Shown: positions 17,011 through 25,934, numbered from the stretch's first letter. The stretch is 64,000 bases of DNA from Streptomyces minutiscleroticus (GCF_014650875.1 NZ_BMVU01000008.1:62001-126000); one strand, 5' to 3'. Made by a program: numbers and translations. The notes: generated from the sequence alone by a model not told the origin.

Positions 17011-18123
17011 GTGCGGGACACGCTTCTCATCGCCCTGTTCGCCTTCCTCGGCGCCGCCGCGGCCGGACTGCTCGGCGCGGGCGCGCTGTGGCTGCTGCGC
17101 CGCCGCTCCCTGACCGCCTCCTTGACGGTGGTCGCCGCCGTCGCCGTCACGGCGATGCTCGCGGGCACTCTGGCCGTCGCGCAGGCGATGTTCCTGTCCC
17201 GGCACGACTTGAGCGTGGTCACCACGGTCGTCGCCATGGCGGCCGTCGTCTCCCTGATCACCGCGCTCCTGCTGGGCCGCTGGGTGGTGGCACGCAGCCG
17301 GGACCTCGCCCTGGCCACGCGCTCCTTCGGGGAGCGCGGCGACTTCGCCGCGCCTGCCCTGCCGGCCACCGCCGAACTCGCCGCACTGGGCCGGGAGCTG
17401 GCGGCGACCAGCGCCAGACTCGCCCGGTCGAGGGAGAGGGAGCGCGCCCTGGAGTCCTCGCGACGCGAGCTGGTCGCCTGGATCTCGCACGACCTGCGTA
17501 CCCCGCTCGCCGGACTGCGCGCCATGGCCGAGGCGCTGGAGGACGGCGTGGCCGCCGATCCCGACCGCTATCTGCGCCAGATCCGTACCGAGGTCGAGCG
17601 CCTGAACGACATGGTCGGCGACCTCTTCGAGCTCTCCCGCATCCATGCCGGAGCGCTGGCCCTGTCCCCGTCGCGGATGTCGGTGTACGACCTGATCGGT
17701 GACGCCCTCGCCGGGGCGGATCCGCTCGCACGCGAGCACGGGGTACGGCTGGTGGGCGACCGGATCGAGGCGGTGCCGGTGGAGGTGGACGGCAAGGAGA
17801 TGAGCCGGGTGCTGGGCAACCTGCTCGTCAACGCGATCCGGCAGACGCCCTCGGACGGGACGGTCGCCGTCACCGTGCAACGCGAGACGGACAGGGTGGT
17901 GCTGTCCGTCACCGACGAATGCGGGGGCATTCCCGAAGAGGATCTGCCGCGGGTCTTCGACACGGCCTGGCGAGGGTCGCACGCGCGGACGCCGCCGGGT
18001 GGCGCGGGACTGGGGCTGGCGATCGTCCAGGGCATCGTGGAGGCGCACCGGGGACGGGCAGCGGTGCGCAATGTTCCCGGAGGATGCCGGTTCGAGGTGT
18101 CCTTGCCCGTGGCCGGCGCGTAG
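17011..18123 (+). CDS. Sensor histidine kinase, partner of the 16164 regulator
   Basis: 370 residues from GTG. Three N-terminal transmembrane helices (about 5-29, 36-58 and 68-90) with almost no extracytoplasmic loop indicate membrane-embedded or intracellular sensing. HisKA is at about 150-220 with the phospho-acceptor in AWISHDLRTPLAGLRAM (H160). The HATPase domain has the N box GNLLVNAIRQTP, a G1 box DECGGIPEED (a Cys occupies the position that is usually Gly in DxGxG), the F box PRVFDTAWR, and G2 GGAGLGLAIVQGIVEAH. Downstream it faces the epimerase gene convergently. The signal is unknown; position suggests control of envelope glycosylation genes. Confidence 0.9.
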   Translation: MRDTLLIALFAFLGAAAAGLLGAGALWLLRRRSLTASLTVVAAVAVTAMLAGTLAVAQAMFLSRHDLSVVTTVVAMAAVVSLITALLLGRWVVARSRDLALATRSFGERGDFAAPALPATAELAALGRELAATSARLARSRERERALESSRRELVAWISHDLRTPLAGLRAMAEALEDGVAADPDRYLRQIRTEVERLNDMVGDLFELSRIHAGALALSPSRMSVYDLIGDALAGADPLAREHGVRLVGDRIEAVPVEVDGKEMSRVLGNLLVNAIRQTPSDGTVAVTVQRETDRVVLSVTDECGGIPEEDLPRVFDTAWRGSHARTPPGGAGLGLAIVQGIVEAHRGRAAVRNVPGGCRFEVSLPVAGA

Positions 18124-18315
18124 AGGAAGCGGCCGTCCGCTCTCCCTCCACCCGCGGTGTCCCGTCCTCCCCGGCCCCCTGAGGGCCCCTTCACCGGGTC
18201 CTCGGAAGCCGGCGCAGAGGCGAGGGCGAAGGCGAAGCGGGGCGCAGGTGGTGCGAGCGCCTTTCGCCGGTGCACGCCTTTCCACCGCTGTTCCGTACCC
18301 GGAGGACGGGAGGGC

Positions 18316-19317
18316 TCATGGGCGCGTGTCGTGCATCTCGGCCCGGGCGAACTCCCGCATTCCCTCGTCGAACCCGGTCTCCGGCTTCCAGCCCAGCTCA
18401 CCGCGCAGGCGGGAGGAGTCCGCGGTCACGTGGCGGACGTCGCCGAGGCGGTACTCCCCGGTGACGACCGGCTCGGGGCCGCCGCACGCGTCGGCCAGCG
18501 CCCGCGCCATCTCGCCGACCGTGCGCGGGTCGCCGCTGCCCGTGTTGTACACGGTCAGCTTGCCCGCGGCGGCTTCCGCTTCCAGCGCCACCGCATTGGC
18601 CCTCGCCACGTCCCCGACGTGCACGAAGTCCCGACGCTGCCGGCCGTCCTCGAACACGGCCGGGGCTTCGCCGCGTGCCAGGGCCGAGCGGAAGAACGAG
18701 GCGACGCCCGCGTACGGGGTGTCACGGGGCATCCGGGGGCCGTACACGTTGTGGTAGCGCAGCGATACCGCCGAGCCGCCGGTCGCGCGTGCCCAGGCCG
18801 CCGCCAGATGCTCCTGGGCCAGTTTGGTCGTGGCGTACACGTTCCGGGGATCGGCCGGCGCGTCCTCGGTGACCAGCCCAGGTGCGAGTGGCTGTCCGCA
18901 CTGGGGGCAGGGCGGTTCGAAGCGGCCCGCGTCGAGGTCGGCGACGGCCCGTGGACCGGGGCGTACCGTCCCGTGTCGCGCGCACGTGTACGCTCCTTCG
19001 CCGTACACCACCATCGACCCGGCCAGTACCAGATGCCGCACCCCGGCCTCCGCCATACCGGCCAGCAGTACGGCGGTGCCGAGATCGTTACGGGAGACGT
19101 ACTCCACCGCGTCCGTGAGACCGGTGCCGAGCCCGACCATCGCCGCCTGGTGGCACACCGCGTCCGCGCCGCGCAGCCGGGACGAGACCGCCTCGGCGTC
19201 TCGCACGTCGGCGCCCTCGCGCAGATCCAGAGTGACGGTCTCGTGCCCGCGAGCGGTGAGGGCGTCGACGACATGGGACCCGATGAACCCGGCCGAGCCG
19301 GTGACCAGTACGCGCAT
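18316..19317 (-). CDS. NAD-dependent epimerase/dehydratase (UDP-glucose 4-epimerase-like)
   Basis: A 333-residue extended SDR: MRVLVTGSAGFIGSHVVDAL (GxxGxxG), D in VTLDLREGADVRDAE, HQAAMVGLG, the catalytic Ser region LAGSMVVYGEG and YATTK (Tyr/Lys). A distinctive insertion after VYGEG carries four cysteines (TCARHG...PPCPQCGQ) and probably binds zinc or stabilises a loop. It acts on a nucleotide sugar in the cytosol. It lies 9 bases downstream of the membrane protein at 19327, so it is the last gene of the Moco oxidoreductase operon. The C-terminus reads LGWKPETGFDEGMREFAR as in GalE-like epimerases. The exact sugar cannot be assigned. Confidence 0.87.
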   Translation of the reverse strand: MRVLVTGSAGFIGSHVVDALTARGHETVTLDLREGADVRDAEAVSSRLRGADAVCHQAAMVGLGTGLTDAVEYVSRNDLGTAVLLAGMAEAGVRHLVLAGSMVVYGEGAYTCARHGTVRPGPRAVADLDAGRFEPPCPQCGQPLAPGLVTEDAPADPRNVYATTKLAQEHLAAAWARATGGSAVSLRYHNVYGPRMPRDTPYAGVASFFRSALARGEAPAVFEDGRQRRDFVHVGDVARANAVALEAEAAAGKLTVYNTGSGDPRTVGEMARALADACGGPEPVVTGEYRLGDVRHVTADSSRLRGELGWKPETGFDEGMREFARAEMHDTRP

Positions 19318-19326
19318 GGCCCCACG

Positions 19327-19863
19327 CTAGGACCGGTGGCGAGCCGGACGCCCGGTTCCGACCGGCACGTCAGCACTTGGTAAGACCTCGGCGGACCCCG
19401 GCCGCCGACGGGCCCGCCACGTGCGCAGCGCCAAGAGCAGACCCGACACCGTGAAGAGGACGGCAGTGATCAGCAGCCACCGCCCGAGGAACACGTCCGG
19501 AGCGAGCAGCGTCGCCGCCCGGTAACGCCGCCCGGCGGCCTGGGAGATCAGCGGCCAGTGGACCAGCAGCAGCAACAGGGAGACGAACGCCGGGACGCGA
19601 ACGTGAAGGACGAGAGCGGTCCGCGCCCGCGACCGGGGCCGACGTCCGCACACCACCCTGTGGAACAGCCAGTCCGCCCCCGCGTACAGCGGAACCAGCA
19701 CCAAGTCGTGGACGAGCGCCGCGCCGACGAGCCACTGCAGCACCGCCCACCAGTCGCCGGCCAGCAACCGCGCAAGGGCGTAGCCGCACAGGACGAAGGA
19801 GGTCAGCAGGACCGTCAGGTGCAGGGGCGGTTCTCCGTACAGGGTGCGGAGCAGGCGTTTCAC
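19327..19863 (-). CDS. Membrane protein (178 aa) coupled to the Moco oxidoreductase
   Basis: Starts at GTG 19863, overlapping the oxidoreductase stop as GTGA. It has four likely transmembrane segments: TVLLTSFVLCGYALARLL, VLQWLVGAALVHDLVLVPLY, VPAFVSLLLLLVHWPLI and WLLITAVLFTVSGLLLALRT. Conserved-looking His residues sit in or near helices (VHDLVLVPLY and LVHWPLI), which could suit haem or quinone contact, but this is speculative. Context suggests it supports the membrane-bound oxidoreductase next to it. No family name is recognised. Confidence 0.75.
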   Translation of the reverse strand: MKRLLRTLYGEPPLHLTVLLTSFVLCGYALARLLAGDWWAVLQWLVGAALVHDLVLVPLYAGADWLFHRVVCGRRPRSRARTALVLHVRVPAFVSLLLLLVHWPLISQAAGRRYRAATLLAPDVFLGRWLLITAVLFTVSGLLLALRTWRARRRPGSAEVLPSADVPVGTGRPARHRS

Positions 19864-21146
19864 GTGCGCTCCCCGACATCCGTGGACCCGAAGGTGAGCC
19901 GGCGCACCCATTTGGTGTTCATCACGCCGGGCGCGTTGGGCACGATGACGCGCGCGGGCCGGCCGTGGTCGAGGGAGAGGTCGGCCCCTCCCACGCGCAG
20001 GGCGAGCAGGGATCGCGGGTCGCCGACCTGGTTGGCGCGCAGCGCCACCGCGCGGAAGGAGCCGGCCGGTTGGACCGACTCCACGAACACATCCGGTGCA
20101 TCGGCGTGATGGCCGACCAGTGCCGCGAGGTCGCGCAGCCGCACTCCCTCCCAGTACTGGTCGCCGGTGGACCAGCCCTCCACACAGGCGATGGGCAGTG
20201 ACGATCCGTGCTGGGGGAGTCGGCGCAGCTCGTCCAGCGTCAGCCGGACGGTGTGTCCGTTGCCCCGGACGGTGAGCCGCCAGCCTGCACCGGTGTCCCG
20301 GAGCCCCACACGGGCGGCCGCTGCCGTCTTGTTCACCGGAAAGCCGTTCGGCCCGGAACCGGGGGCACGTCCGTGCGGTGCCAGCAGGGCGGTGCGGCGC
20401 AGCGGTCCGCCGACGCTCTGGCCCGCCGTGACCAGGAACAGCGCCGCGGAGCCGAGCCCGACCATGCCCAGCGCGCCGCGCCGTGACATGGTCGGCTCCG
20501 CCGGACGGCCGGGCACCAGTCCGCCGGCGTCGGCGGGTTCGGGCCGGGTGCGTACGGTCGGCGTGCGCAGTTCGGCGCGCAGATCGAGGGTGCGGATCGC
20601 ACGCAGGGCGGCGGGCAGCCGCAGTGCGACATGGGCGAGGACGGCACCGAGGAACACCCACGCGCCGTAGAAGTGCAGCGGATAGAACGAGCCCGGGAAG
20701 ACGTAGTCCAACTGGACGTTCAGCAGGCCGGTGGTGAACTCGAACAGGCCCCCGCCGACCAGCAGCAGCAGGGAGAGCCGTTCCAGTGCATGGCCCACCG
20801 AGCGGAGGGGCGGCAGCGCGAAGAGCTTGGGGACCACCGACCACAGCTTGGCCAGCAGCACCGGCACCAGCATGATGCCGAAGGTGACGTGTATGCCCTG
20901 GGTGAGTCGGTAGAGCCAGTACGGGTGGGTCGGCCACGAGAAGAGGTAGAGACCCAGTAAGCCTTTGTCCGGGGTTTTGTCGTTGACGGGGGACAGGTCC
21001 GGGTTGTACGCGGCGTACGACAGCAGACCGGTGACGAACAGCACGGGGATGCCGACCAGCAGCACCATCCCCAGGACCGAGGTCAGCCACGGACCGCGCA
21101 GCGGACTGCGCCAGGGACCGGCGGACGAAGGGGGGAGAACTCTCAT
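19860..21146 (-). CDS. Molybdopterin-dependent oxidoreductase with b-type cytochrome-like membrane domain
   Basis: A 428-residue fusion. Residues 20-200 form a membrane module of about four helices with paired His residues (LTQGIHVTFGIMLVPVLLAK, VGHALERLSLLLL, YPLHFYGAWVFLGAVLAHVA), as in cytochrome b561-like subunits. A Ser/Arg linker with SRRGALGMVG follows. Residues 275-428 are the sulfite-oxidase-type Moco domain: TLDELRRLPQHG, then PIACVEGWS with the Mo-ligand cysteine, QYWEGVRLRDLAAL, and SLDHGRPARVIVPN. The Moco domain should face outward and pass electrons to the membrane cytochrome. The substrate is unknown; methionine-sulfoxide or sulfite-type chemistry is possible. First gene of a three-gene operon. 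Confidence 0.85.
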   Translation of the reverse strand: MRVLPPSSAGPWRSPLRGPWLTSVLGMVLLVGIPVLFVTGLLSYAAYNPDLSPVNDKTPDKGLLGLYLFSWPTHPYWLYRLTQGIHVTFGIMLVPVLLAKLWSVVPKLFALPPLRSVGHALERLSLLLLVGGGLFEFTTGLLNVQLDYVFPGSFYPLHFYGAWVFLGAVLAHVALRLPAALRAIRTLDLRAELRTPTVRTRPEPADAGGLVPGRPAEPTMSRRGALGMVGLGSAALFLVTAGQSVGGPLRRTALLAPHGRAPGSGPNGFPVNKTAAAARVGLRDTGAGWRLTVRGNGHTVRLTLDELRRLPQHGSSLPIACVEGWSTGDQYWEGVRLRDLAALVGHHADAPDVFVESVQPAGSFRAVALRANQVGDPRSLLALRVGGADLSLDHGRPARVIVPNAPGVMNTKWVRRLTFGSTDVGERT

Positions 21147-21218
21147 GGGCGACGACCCTAGGCGCGCCGGGCATCATTCCGTCCGGTCTGTCCATGACGA
21201 AAGTCTGACGTCCCGACT

Positions 21219-21350
21219 CGCACGAACAGAGAACGCACCCGGCTGTACCTGCAACGACGCACCGCACAGGGCAGGACCAAGTGCGAAGTCGTACGGTGCC
21301 TCAAGCGCTACGTGGCCCGCGAGACCTATCGGGCCGGCACCAGTCGTGGT
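21219..21350 (+). pseudogene. IS110-family transposase C-terminal remnant
   Basis: The frame beginning at 21219 reads RTAQGRTKCEVVRCLKRYVA followed by RETYRAGT. This matches the end of IS110 transposases (typically RRxAEGKTKxEIIRCLKRYIAREIYRxL). Nothing upstream continues the gene, and it lies between two intact minus-strand operons, so it is a fossil of an old insertion. Confidence 0.55.
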
Positions 21351-21360
21351 CGTCACCCCG

Positions 21361-22854
21361 TCACTTGCCGCTCGCTCCCCGTCCGTCGGATCCAGGAGTG
21401 GCCTTCGGAGACGGGTCGTGGTCCCGGACATAGACGGTGACTCGCGCTCCATTGACATGGGTTGTTCCGTGCTCACGGAAGTGGCGCCGCAAGCTGCTTG
21501 TTTTCGCTTGCTCCCGCGGGTCGGCCGGCGAGTGGGCACCCGCCGCGCGGACCGCGACGATCCGGTCGAACTCCAGCATGCGTGTCGCGATGTCCTGGGC
21601 GGGAAGCTCGATACCCGCAAGCGTGTTCGATGAAACGGGGTCCTGTGCCAGGGCCAGATCCGTCAGAAAACGGGTGTCCTCGGGATCGGCCGCGGTCAAG
21701 ATCCGTTGCTGACCGGAGAGATAGAGCAGCCCGTCGCCGGGACGGCCTTCCTTGCGTACGGTGGGGCCGATGGCGGTGACGTCATTGCTCCGGCTCTGGG
21801 GCGTCCTCAGCGCAAGGCTCGGCGGGACGAGCGCGGCCAGTACGGCGACGGCCGCGATCCACGCGTTGCGGCGAGACTGCCGCAGCCGGTGGAAGTAATC
21901 CATCCAGGCGCCCAGCAGCAACGCACCTCCGATACTGCCGTAGAGCACGTACCGGTCGACGAAAATGGGCTTGACCAGTGAGGTGACCAGCAGCAGAAGA
22001 GTCGGAAGCACAAGAATCGGCACGGCCGGCACGGAGAGCCGCACGGGTCCCCTCGCGCCCAGGGGCGCCACGACCAGGACACCAGGAAGCCGCACCGGTC
22101 CGCCGATCCAGGACACCTGTTCCGACTGCCCCGCACTGCAGATCGCCAGCGGCAGCAGTCCGGCCACAACGCCCGAGGCAGCCGCACTCCACATCCTCAG
22201 CACCGCTCGTGGAACACGGGAGACGGCCAGTGTGACGCCGTGCGCGACCAGGGCGAGGACCGCGAACTCATGGAGCAGACGGGCCAGCAGCATGAGGGAG
22301 CCGTAGACCGCCCACCGCCATCGGGTGCGATGCGGGACGCTGACCACGAGCGCGTAGGTGGCCCAGGTGACCAGGGCGCAGACCATGGCATACGAGCGGC
22401 CTTCCTGCGTGTACTTCTGTACCTGGGGAAGGAGCGGGAACACCAGCCCGGCCAGCAGCCCGGCACGGGGTCCCGCCAGGCGTAGCCCCAGAAGCCCGAC
22501 TCCGCCCGCCGCGACGGACATGGCCAGCACGGACGGCAGCCGCAACGTCAGCAGTCCTGCGCGGAAGAGGCCGAAGACCTCATGTATTACGGCGTAATAG
22601 GGGGCATGGACCAGATCGACGTTCTGGGCGGTGAGCCATATCTGCGAAAGATCGCGGTGTGCGAGCTGACAGGTGACGGACTCGTCCCCCCACATGGTGT
22701 TCTTCCTGCGGACACCCCAGAGTCCCAGAGCGATGGTCAGCGACAAGGGCGCGATGACGGCAACGGCTTCGGCCGGGCTCGGTGATCGTCGACGGGTGGG
22801 CGCGGGAGGGGGAACCGACCCGGCCACGGCGGGGGTACGTTCATCGAGGGACAT
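21361..22854 (-). CDS. GT-C (GT39-like) membrane glycosyltransferase, 497 aa
   Basis: About 11 transmembrane helices. The first lumenal loop has the acidic motif RKNTMWGDESVTCQLAHRDL, where WGDE corresponds to the catalytic D/E of GT-C transferases. YTQEGRSYAMV, LLHEFAVLALVAHG and FVDRYVLYGSIGGALLLGAW correspond to conserved regions of Streptomyces GT39-like proteins. A soluble C-terminal domain (about 370-497) follows, with PGDGLLYLSGQQR. The enzyme would use a polyprenyl-phosphate sugar to modify a cell-surface polymer or protein outside the membrane. It is divergent from the response regulator at 22983 and close to the Moco/epimerase operon, but separated from it by an IS110 fossil. Confidence 0.82.
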   Translation of the reverse strand: MSLDERTPAVAGSVPPPAPTRRRSPSPAEAVAVIAPLSLTIALGLWGVRRKNTMWGDESVTCQLAHRDLSQIWLTAQNVDLVHAPYYAVIHEVFGLFRAGLLTLRLPSVLAMSVAAGGVGLLGLRLAGPRAGLLAGLVFPLLPQVQKYTQEGRSYAMVCALVTWATYALVVSVPHRTRWRWAVYGSLMLLARLLHEFAVLALVAHGVTLAVSRVPRAVLRMWSAAASGVVAGLLPLAICSAGQSEQVSWIGGPVRLPGVLVVAPLGARGPVRLSVPAVPILVLPTLLLLVTSLVKPIFVDRYVLYGSIGGALLLGAWMDYFHRLRQSRRNAWIAAVAVLAALVPPSLALRTPQSRSNDVTAIGPTVRKEGRPGDGLLYLSGQQRILTAADPEDTRFLTDLALAQDPVSSNTLAGIELPAQDIATRMLEFDRIVAVRAAGAHSPADPREQAKTSSLRRHFREHGTTHVNGARVTVYVRDHDPSPKATPGSDGRGASGK

Positions 22855-22982
22855 CGGAGGCAGGGCCTTTCAGCAGCGGCGAGGACACTCCGCCAAGGTG
22901 CCCGAACCCCGTTGACCGGTTGCTGACCCCACCTGACCGGCCGATCAGGAAGGCGGGCCGGCACTGTGCGAGGCTGCACCAC

Positions 22983-23663
22983 ATGCGCATACTGGTGGTC
23001 GAAGACGAGGTGGACCTTGCCCACACCCTGCACACCGGTCTGACCGCCGAGGGCTACAGCGTCGACCTCGCCCATGACGGCCAGCAGGGACAGTGGATGA
23101 CCCGGACCGGCGACTACGCCCTCGTCGTACTGGACTTGACGCTGCCCGGACTCAACGGCTACAAGGTCTGCGCCCAACTGCGCCGGGAGGGCAACGCAAC
23201 CCCCATCCTGGTACTCACCGCCAAGGACGGGGAGTGGGACCAGGCGGAGGCCCTGGACACGGGCGCCGACGACTAGCTGGCCAAACCCTTCTCCTACCTG
23301 GTGCTCGTCGCACGGCTGCGGGCCCTGGCCAGACGAGCCGCCGCGGTCGCCCCGCCCGTCCTCGCCGGGAGCGACCTCTCGTTGGACGTCGCCGGCCGGG
23401 TCTGCCGCCGGGCCGGGGCCCGGGTGGAACTCACACCCCGGGAGTTCGCCGTGCTGGAGCTGCTGGCCCGCCGGGCGGGACAGGCGGTCTCCAAAACGGA
23501 TCTGCTCTATCACGCGTGGCCCGACGAAGCGGTCGATCCCAACCTGGTGGAGGCGCACGTCAGCGCCCTGCGCAAGAAGGTGGACGCAGCGTTCCACCGG
23601 AAGTCCCTGCAGACCGTACGAGGTATCGGCTACCGGCTGGTGGACGACCGTGAACGCGACTGA
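22983..23663 (+). pseudogene. OmpR-family response regulator interrupted by in-frame TAG
   Basis: Read through one stop, this is a perfect 226-residue response regulator: MRILVVEDEVDLAHTLHTGL, D51 in VVLDLTLPG, VLTAKDG, then GADD-TAG-LAKPF, and a full winged helix (LTPREFAVLELLARRAGQAV, then VEAHVSALRKKVD and TVRGIGYRLVDD). The TAG at 23274-23276 replaces what is almost always Tyr in the (A/G)DDYLxKPF motif, a single-base change from TAC. The frame and codon bias are otherwise intact on both sides, so the mutation is recent or tolerated. A GTG at 23301 could restart translation and give the DNA-binding domain alone (about 120 aa). The 3' end overlaps the intact kinase gene. Confidence 0.85.
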
Positions 23664-25125
23664 GCCGCGACGCCGCTGGCGGCCGCGTTCGGTACGAGCC
23701 CGCGCGGCCCTGGCCGCCGCCTCGGCCACCGCCGTCGTCCTGGTCGGCACCGGCTGGTGGGTGCACCGCGACGTCTACCGCGAGAGCACGCGGATCGCCG
23801 AAGAACAAGCGGAGACGCAGCTCTGGACCCTTGCCGACCAGCTGAACGAGGGTGTGGTTCCCGTCCACAGAAGCGCCGTGCCGTACGAGGTCGTCGCGAC
23901 CGGACGACGCACCGCTGTCGCCCACGGCGGAGGCATGCACGACTTCGGTCCCGGAACCCGTCACGTGCTGCCCGCCCCGACGGAGGCCAAGGAGTCCGGG
24001 TACTTGACGATCCGCCCCGTCCGCATACCTGGGCGCCGCGACGGCAATCCCGGGGACGGATTCGATCCGGCCAACGGGACCTACATGGTCATGTCCACCG
24101 ATATCAGCGCCGATGAACTCGGCGGTGACAAGGCTGCCGCTCTGGGCGTCGCCGCCGACGCCAGGCTGCGGGTCTACGTGGTGGTGCTCCCGGACACGGC
24201 CGAGACGATCACCAAGACCACCGACCGCCTGCTGCTGCCCGCCGGGCTCGTCACCCTCGTACTGATCGCCGCCGTCGCCTACTCCGCCGTCCGGATCGCG
24301 CTGCGGCCGGTCGAAGCCATCCGCGTCCTCACCGCCTCGGTCACCGCGAGCGACCCCCGCGAACGCGTCACCGTCCCCGCCACAGGACACGAGATCACCG
24401 CCCTGGCCACCACCATCAACACCACCCTCCAACGCCTCGACAACGCCGCCGCCCGGCAACGCCGCTTCGTCGCGGACGCCGCCCACGAACTGCGCAGCCC
24501 CCTCACCACACCGCTGGCCAGCCTGGAAGTCGCGCTCGCCTACCCGGAACGCACCGACTGGCCCGCCGCGGCCACCACCGCCGCACGGCAGACCCGCCGC
24601 CTCCAGGCCCTCGCCGAAGACCTGCTGCTCCTCGCCCGCCTCGACACCCGCACCCCCGCGGCCGGCCCCGAAACCGTCGACCTGGCAGCCCTCGCCTCCC
24701 GGCTGGCCGAGCAGTACCCCCTCACCGAACGGCCGTTGACCCTCACCTGCGACGGCACCGCCCCCGCACACGTACACGGAAACCCCGACGAATTCGAACG
24801 GCTGCTGCGCAACCTCATCGACAACGCCGTCCGCCACGCCGCACACCGCATTCAGATCACCGTCCGGAACCAGGACGCCTGGGTGGTCCTCACGGTGCAC
24901 GACGACGGACCGGGCGTGCCCACCGAGGACGCCGAGCACGTCTTCGAACGCTTCGTCCGGCTCGACGACGCCCGCTCCCGCGACCACGGCGGCACCGGCC
25001 TGGGCCTCGCCATCGCCCGTGACCTGGCCCACCGCCACCGAGGCACCCTCACCCTCGCTCCCCGGACCCTCGGAGCGTGCTTCCAGCTACGCCTCCCCCG
25101 AGTCCCCGCCCCGGCCGAGAAATGA
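23650..25125 (+). CDS. Sensor histidine kinase with periplasmic sensor domain
   Basis: 491 residues from GTG 23650, overlapping the broken regulator by 14 nt. A transmembrane helix (about 15-36) is followed by an extracytoplasmic domain of about 165 residues containing a TYMVMSTDISADEL segment as in CseC/MtrB-like sensors. A second helix (about 200-220) and a HAMP-like linker (LRPVEAIRVLTASV) follow. The HisKA box is FVADAAHELRSPLTTPLASL with H279. ATPase motifs are RLLRNLIDNAVRHA, VHDDGPGVP, EHVFERFVRLD and GGTGLGLAIARDLAHRHRG. All catalytic features are present, so the kinase should be active although its cognate regulator is interrupted. It may signal to another regulator or have become futile. 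Confidence 0.9.
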   Translation: MNATEPRRRWRPRSVRARAALAAASATAVVLVGTGWWVHRDVYRESTRIAEEQAETQLWTLADQLNEGVVPVHRSAVPYEVVATGRRTAVAHGGGMHDFGPGTRHVLPAPTEAKESGYLTIRPVRIPGRRDGNPGDGFDPANGTYMVMSTDISADELGGDKAAALGVAADARLRVYVVVLPDTAETITKTTDRLLLPAGLVTLVLIAAVAYSAVRIALRPVEAIRVLTASVTASDPRERVTVPATGHEITALATTINTTLQRLDNAAARQRRFVADAAHELRSPLTTPLASLEVALAYPERTDWPAAATTAARQTRRLQALAEDLLLLARLDTRTPAAGPETVDLAALASRLAEQYPLTERPLTLTCDGTAPAHVHGNPDEFERLLRNLIDNAVRHAAHRIQITVRNQDAWVVLTVHDDGPGVPTEDAEHVFERFVRLDDARSRDHGGTGLGLAIARDLAHRHRGTLTLAPRTLGACFQLRLPRVPAPAEK

Positions 25126-25194
25126 CGCGCTCGACCGCGGCGGCCCTTCGGGACCGGAACACCACCGGATGACCACGCCCACCGCCACTGCCGC

Positions 25195-25464
25195 AGGAAC
25201 GGCCGCGTCACCCTCCGCGCCCGCCGCGTGGCAGGCGCCGTCGCCATCGAGGTGAAGGACACGGGCAGCGGCATCAGCCACGAGGACCTGCCCCGGGTGT
25301 TCGACCGCTTCTGGCGGGCCGAACAGTCCCGCAGCAGGCGGACGGGAGGCAGCGGACCGGGCCTGTCCATCGTCGGACAGCTGGTGCAGGCACACGGCGG
25401 AGACGTCTGCGTGACGAGCCGACCGCATGTGGAGACGGTGTTCCTGGTGCGGTTGCCGTGCTGA
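25195..25464 (+). pseudogene. C-terminal ATPase remnant of a second histidine kinase
   Basis: The frame ending at 25464 reads GRVTLRARRVAGAVAIEVKD, then TGSGISHEDLPRVFDRFWRA, the G2 region RRTGGSGPGLSIVGQLVQAH and the usual end VETVFLVRLPC. It has the G1 box, F box and G2 box of HATPase_c but no HisKA or N box. GSGPGLSI replaces the usual GSGLGLAI, a substitution expected to harm ATP binding. The upstream boundary coincides with the end of the intact kinase, suggesting an ancestral tandem or rearranged pair. About 85 residues survive. Confidence 0.65.
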
Positions 25465-25466
25465 TC

Positions 25467-25934
25467 TCAGTGCTGGATCAGGCCGCCGACCGGGACAGGA
25501 GCGACATGGCCGGTTGCTGGCAGGGTTTGTGCCAGGGCGAGGCCGATGTCGACCAGCGATGACCGACGCAGGCCGGCCACGTGGGCGAACGGAGTCCAGG
25601 CCGACTCGGCGACGTCGCCGTTCGGCTCAGGCCGGGGCCGACCGCCGGTGATACGGACCCGGTAGAAGACGCCGACATTCTGGTGCTCGACCCCCGCACG
25701 CGCGACGGCCGCGGGGATCACCCGTGAGTCCACTCCCAGCAGGCGATCCACCACCGCAGCGCATCCGGTCTCCTCGGCGACCTCCCGGATCACCGCGTCG
25801 AACGGATCCTCCCCGTGCTCGACTCTGCCGCCCGGAAGCGTCCAGTTGCTCTCGCCCTCCGTCGGCACGTGACGAGCGAGCAGCACCCGCCCGTCCTCGA
25901 TGCACACGGCGTACGCCGCCAATCGGAAACTCAT
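25467..25934 (-). CDS. Nudix hydrolase
   Basis: A 155-residue single-domain enzyme. The Nudix box GGRVEHGEDPFDAVIREV followed by AEETGC fits Gx5Ex7REUxEExGU completely, so it should bind Mg2+ and hydrolyse a nucleoside diphosphate linked to another group. Substrate residues are not diagnostic. The start MSFRLAAYAVCIEDGRVLLA is the normal N-terminus. It is convergent with the kinase remnant at 25195-25464, only 2 bases apart, and upstream of it is IS5 debris. Role may be nucleotide-pool cleaning. Confidence 0.88.
   Translation of the reverse strand: MSFRLAAYAVCIEDGRVLLARHVPTEGESNWTLPGGRVEHGEDPFDAVIREVAEETGCAAVVDRLLGVDSRVIPAAVARAGVEHQNVGVFYRVRITGGRPRPEPNGDVAESAWTPFAHVAGLRRSSLVDIGLALAQTLPATGHVAPVPVGGLIQH

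Noticed and set aside
23274..23276. Selenocysteine or pyrrolysine recoding, or bldA-type control, at the TAG
   Set aside because: Selenocysteine uses TGA, bldA reads TTA, and nothing suggests a pyrrolysine system. A point mutation of Tyr TAC is the simpler reading.
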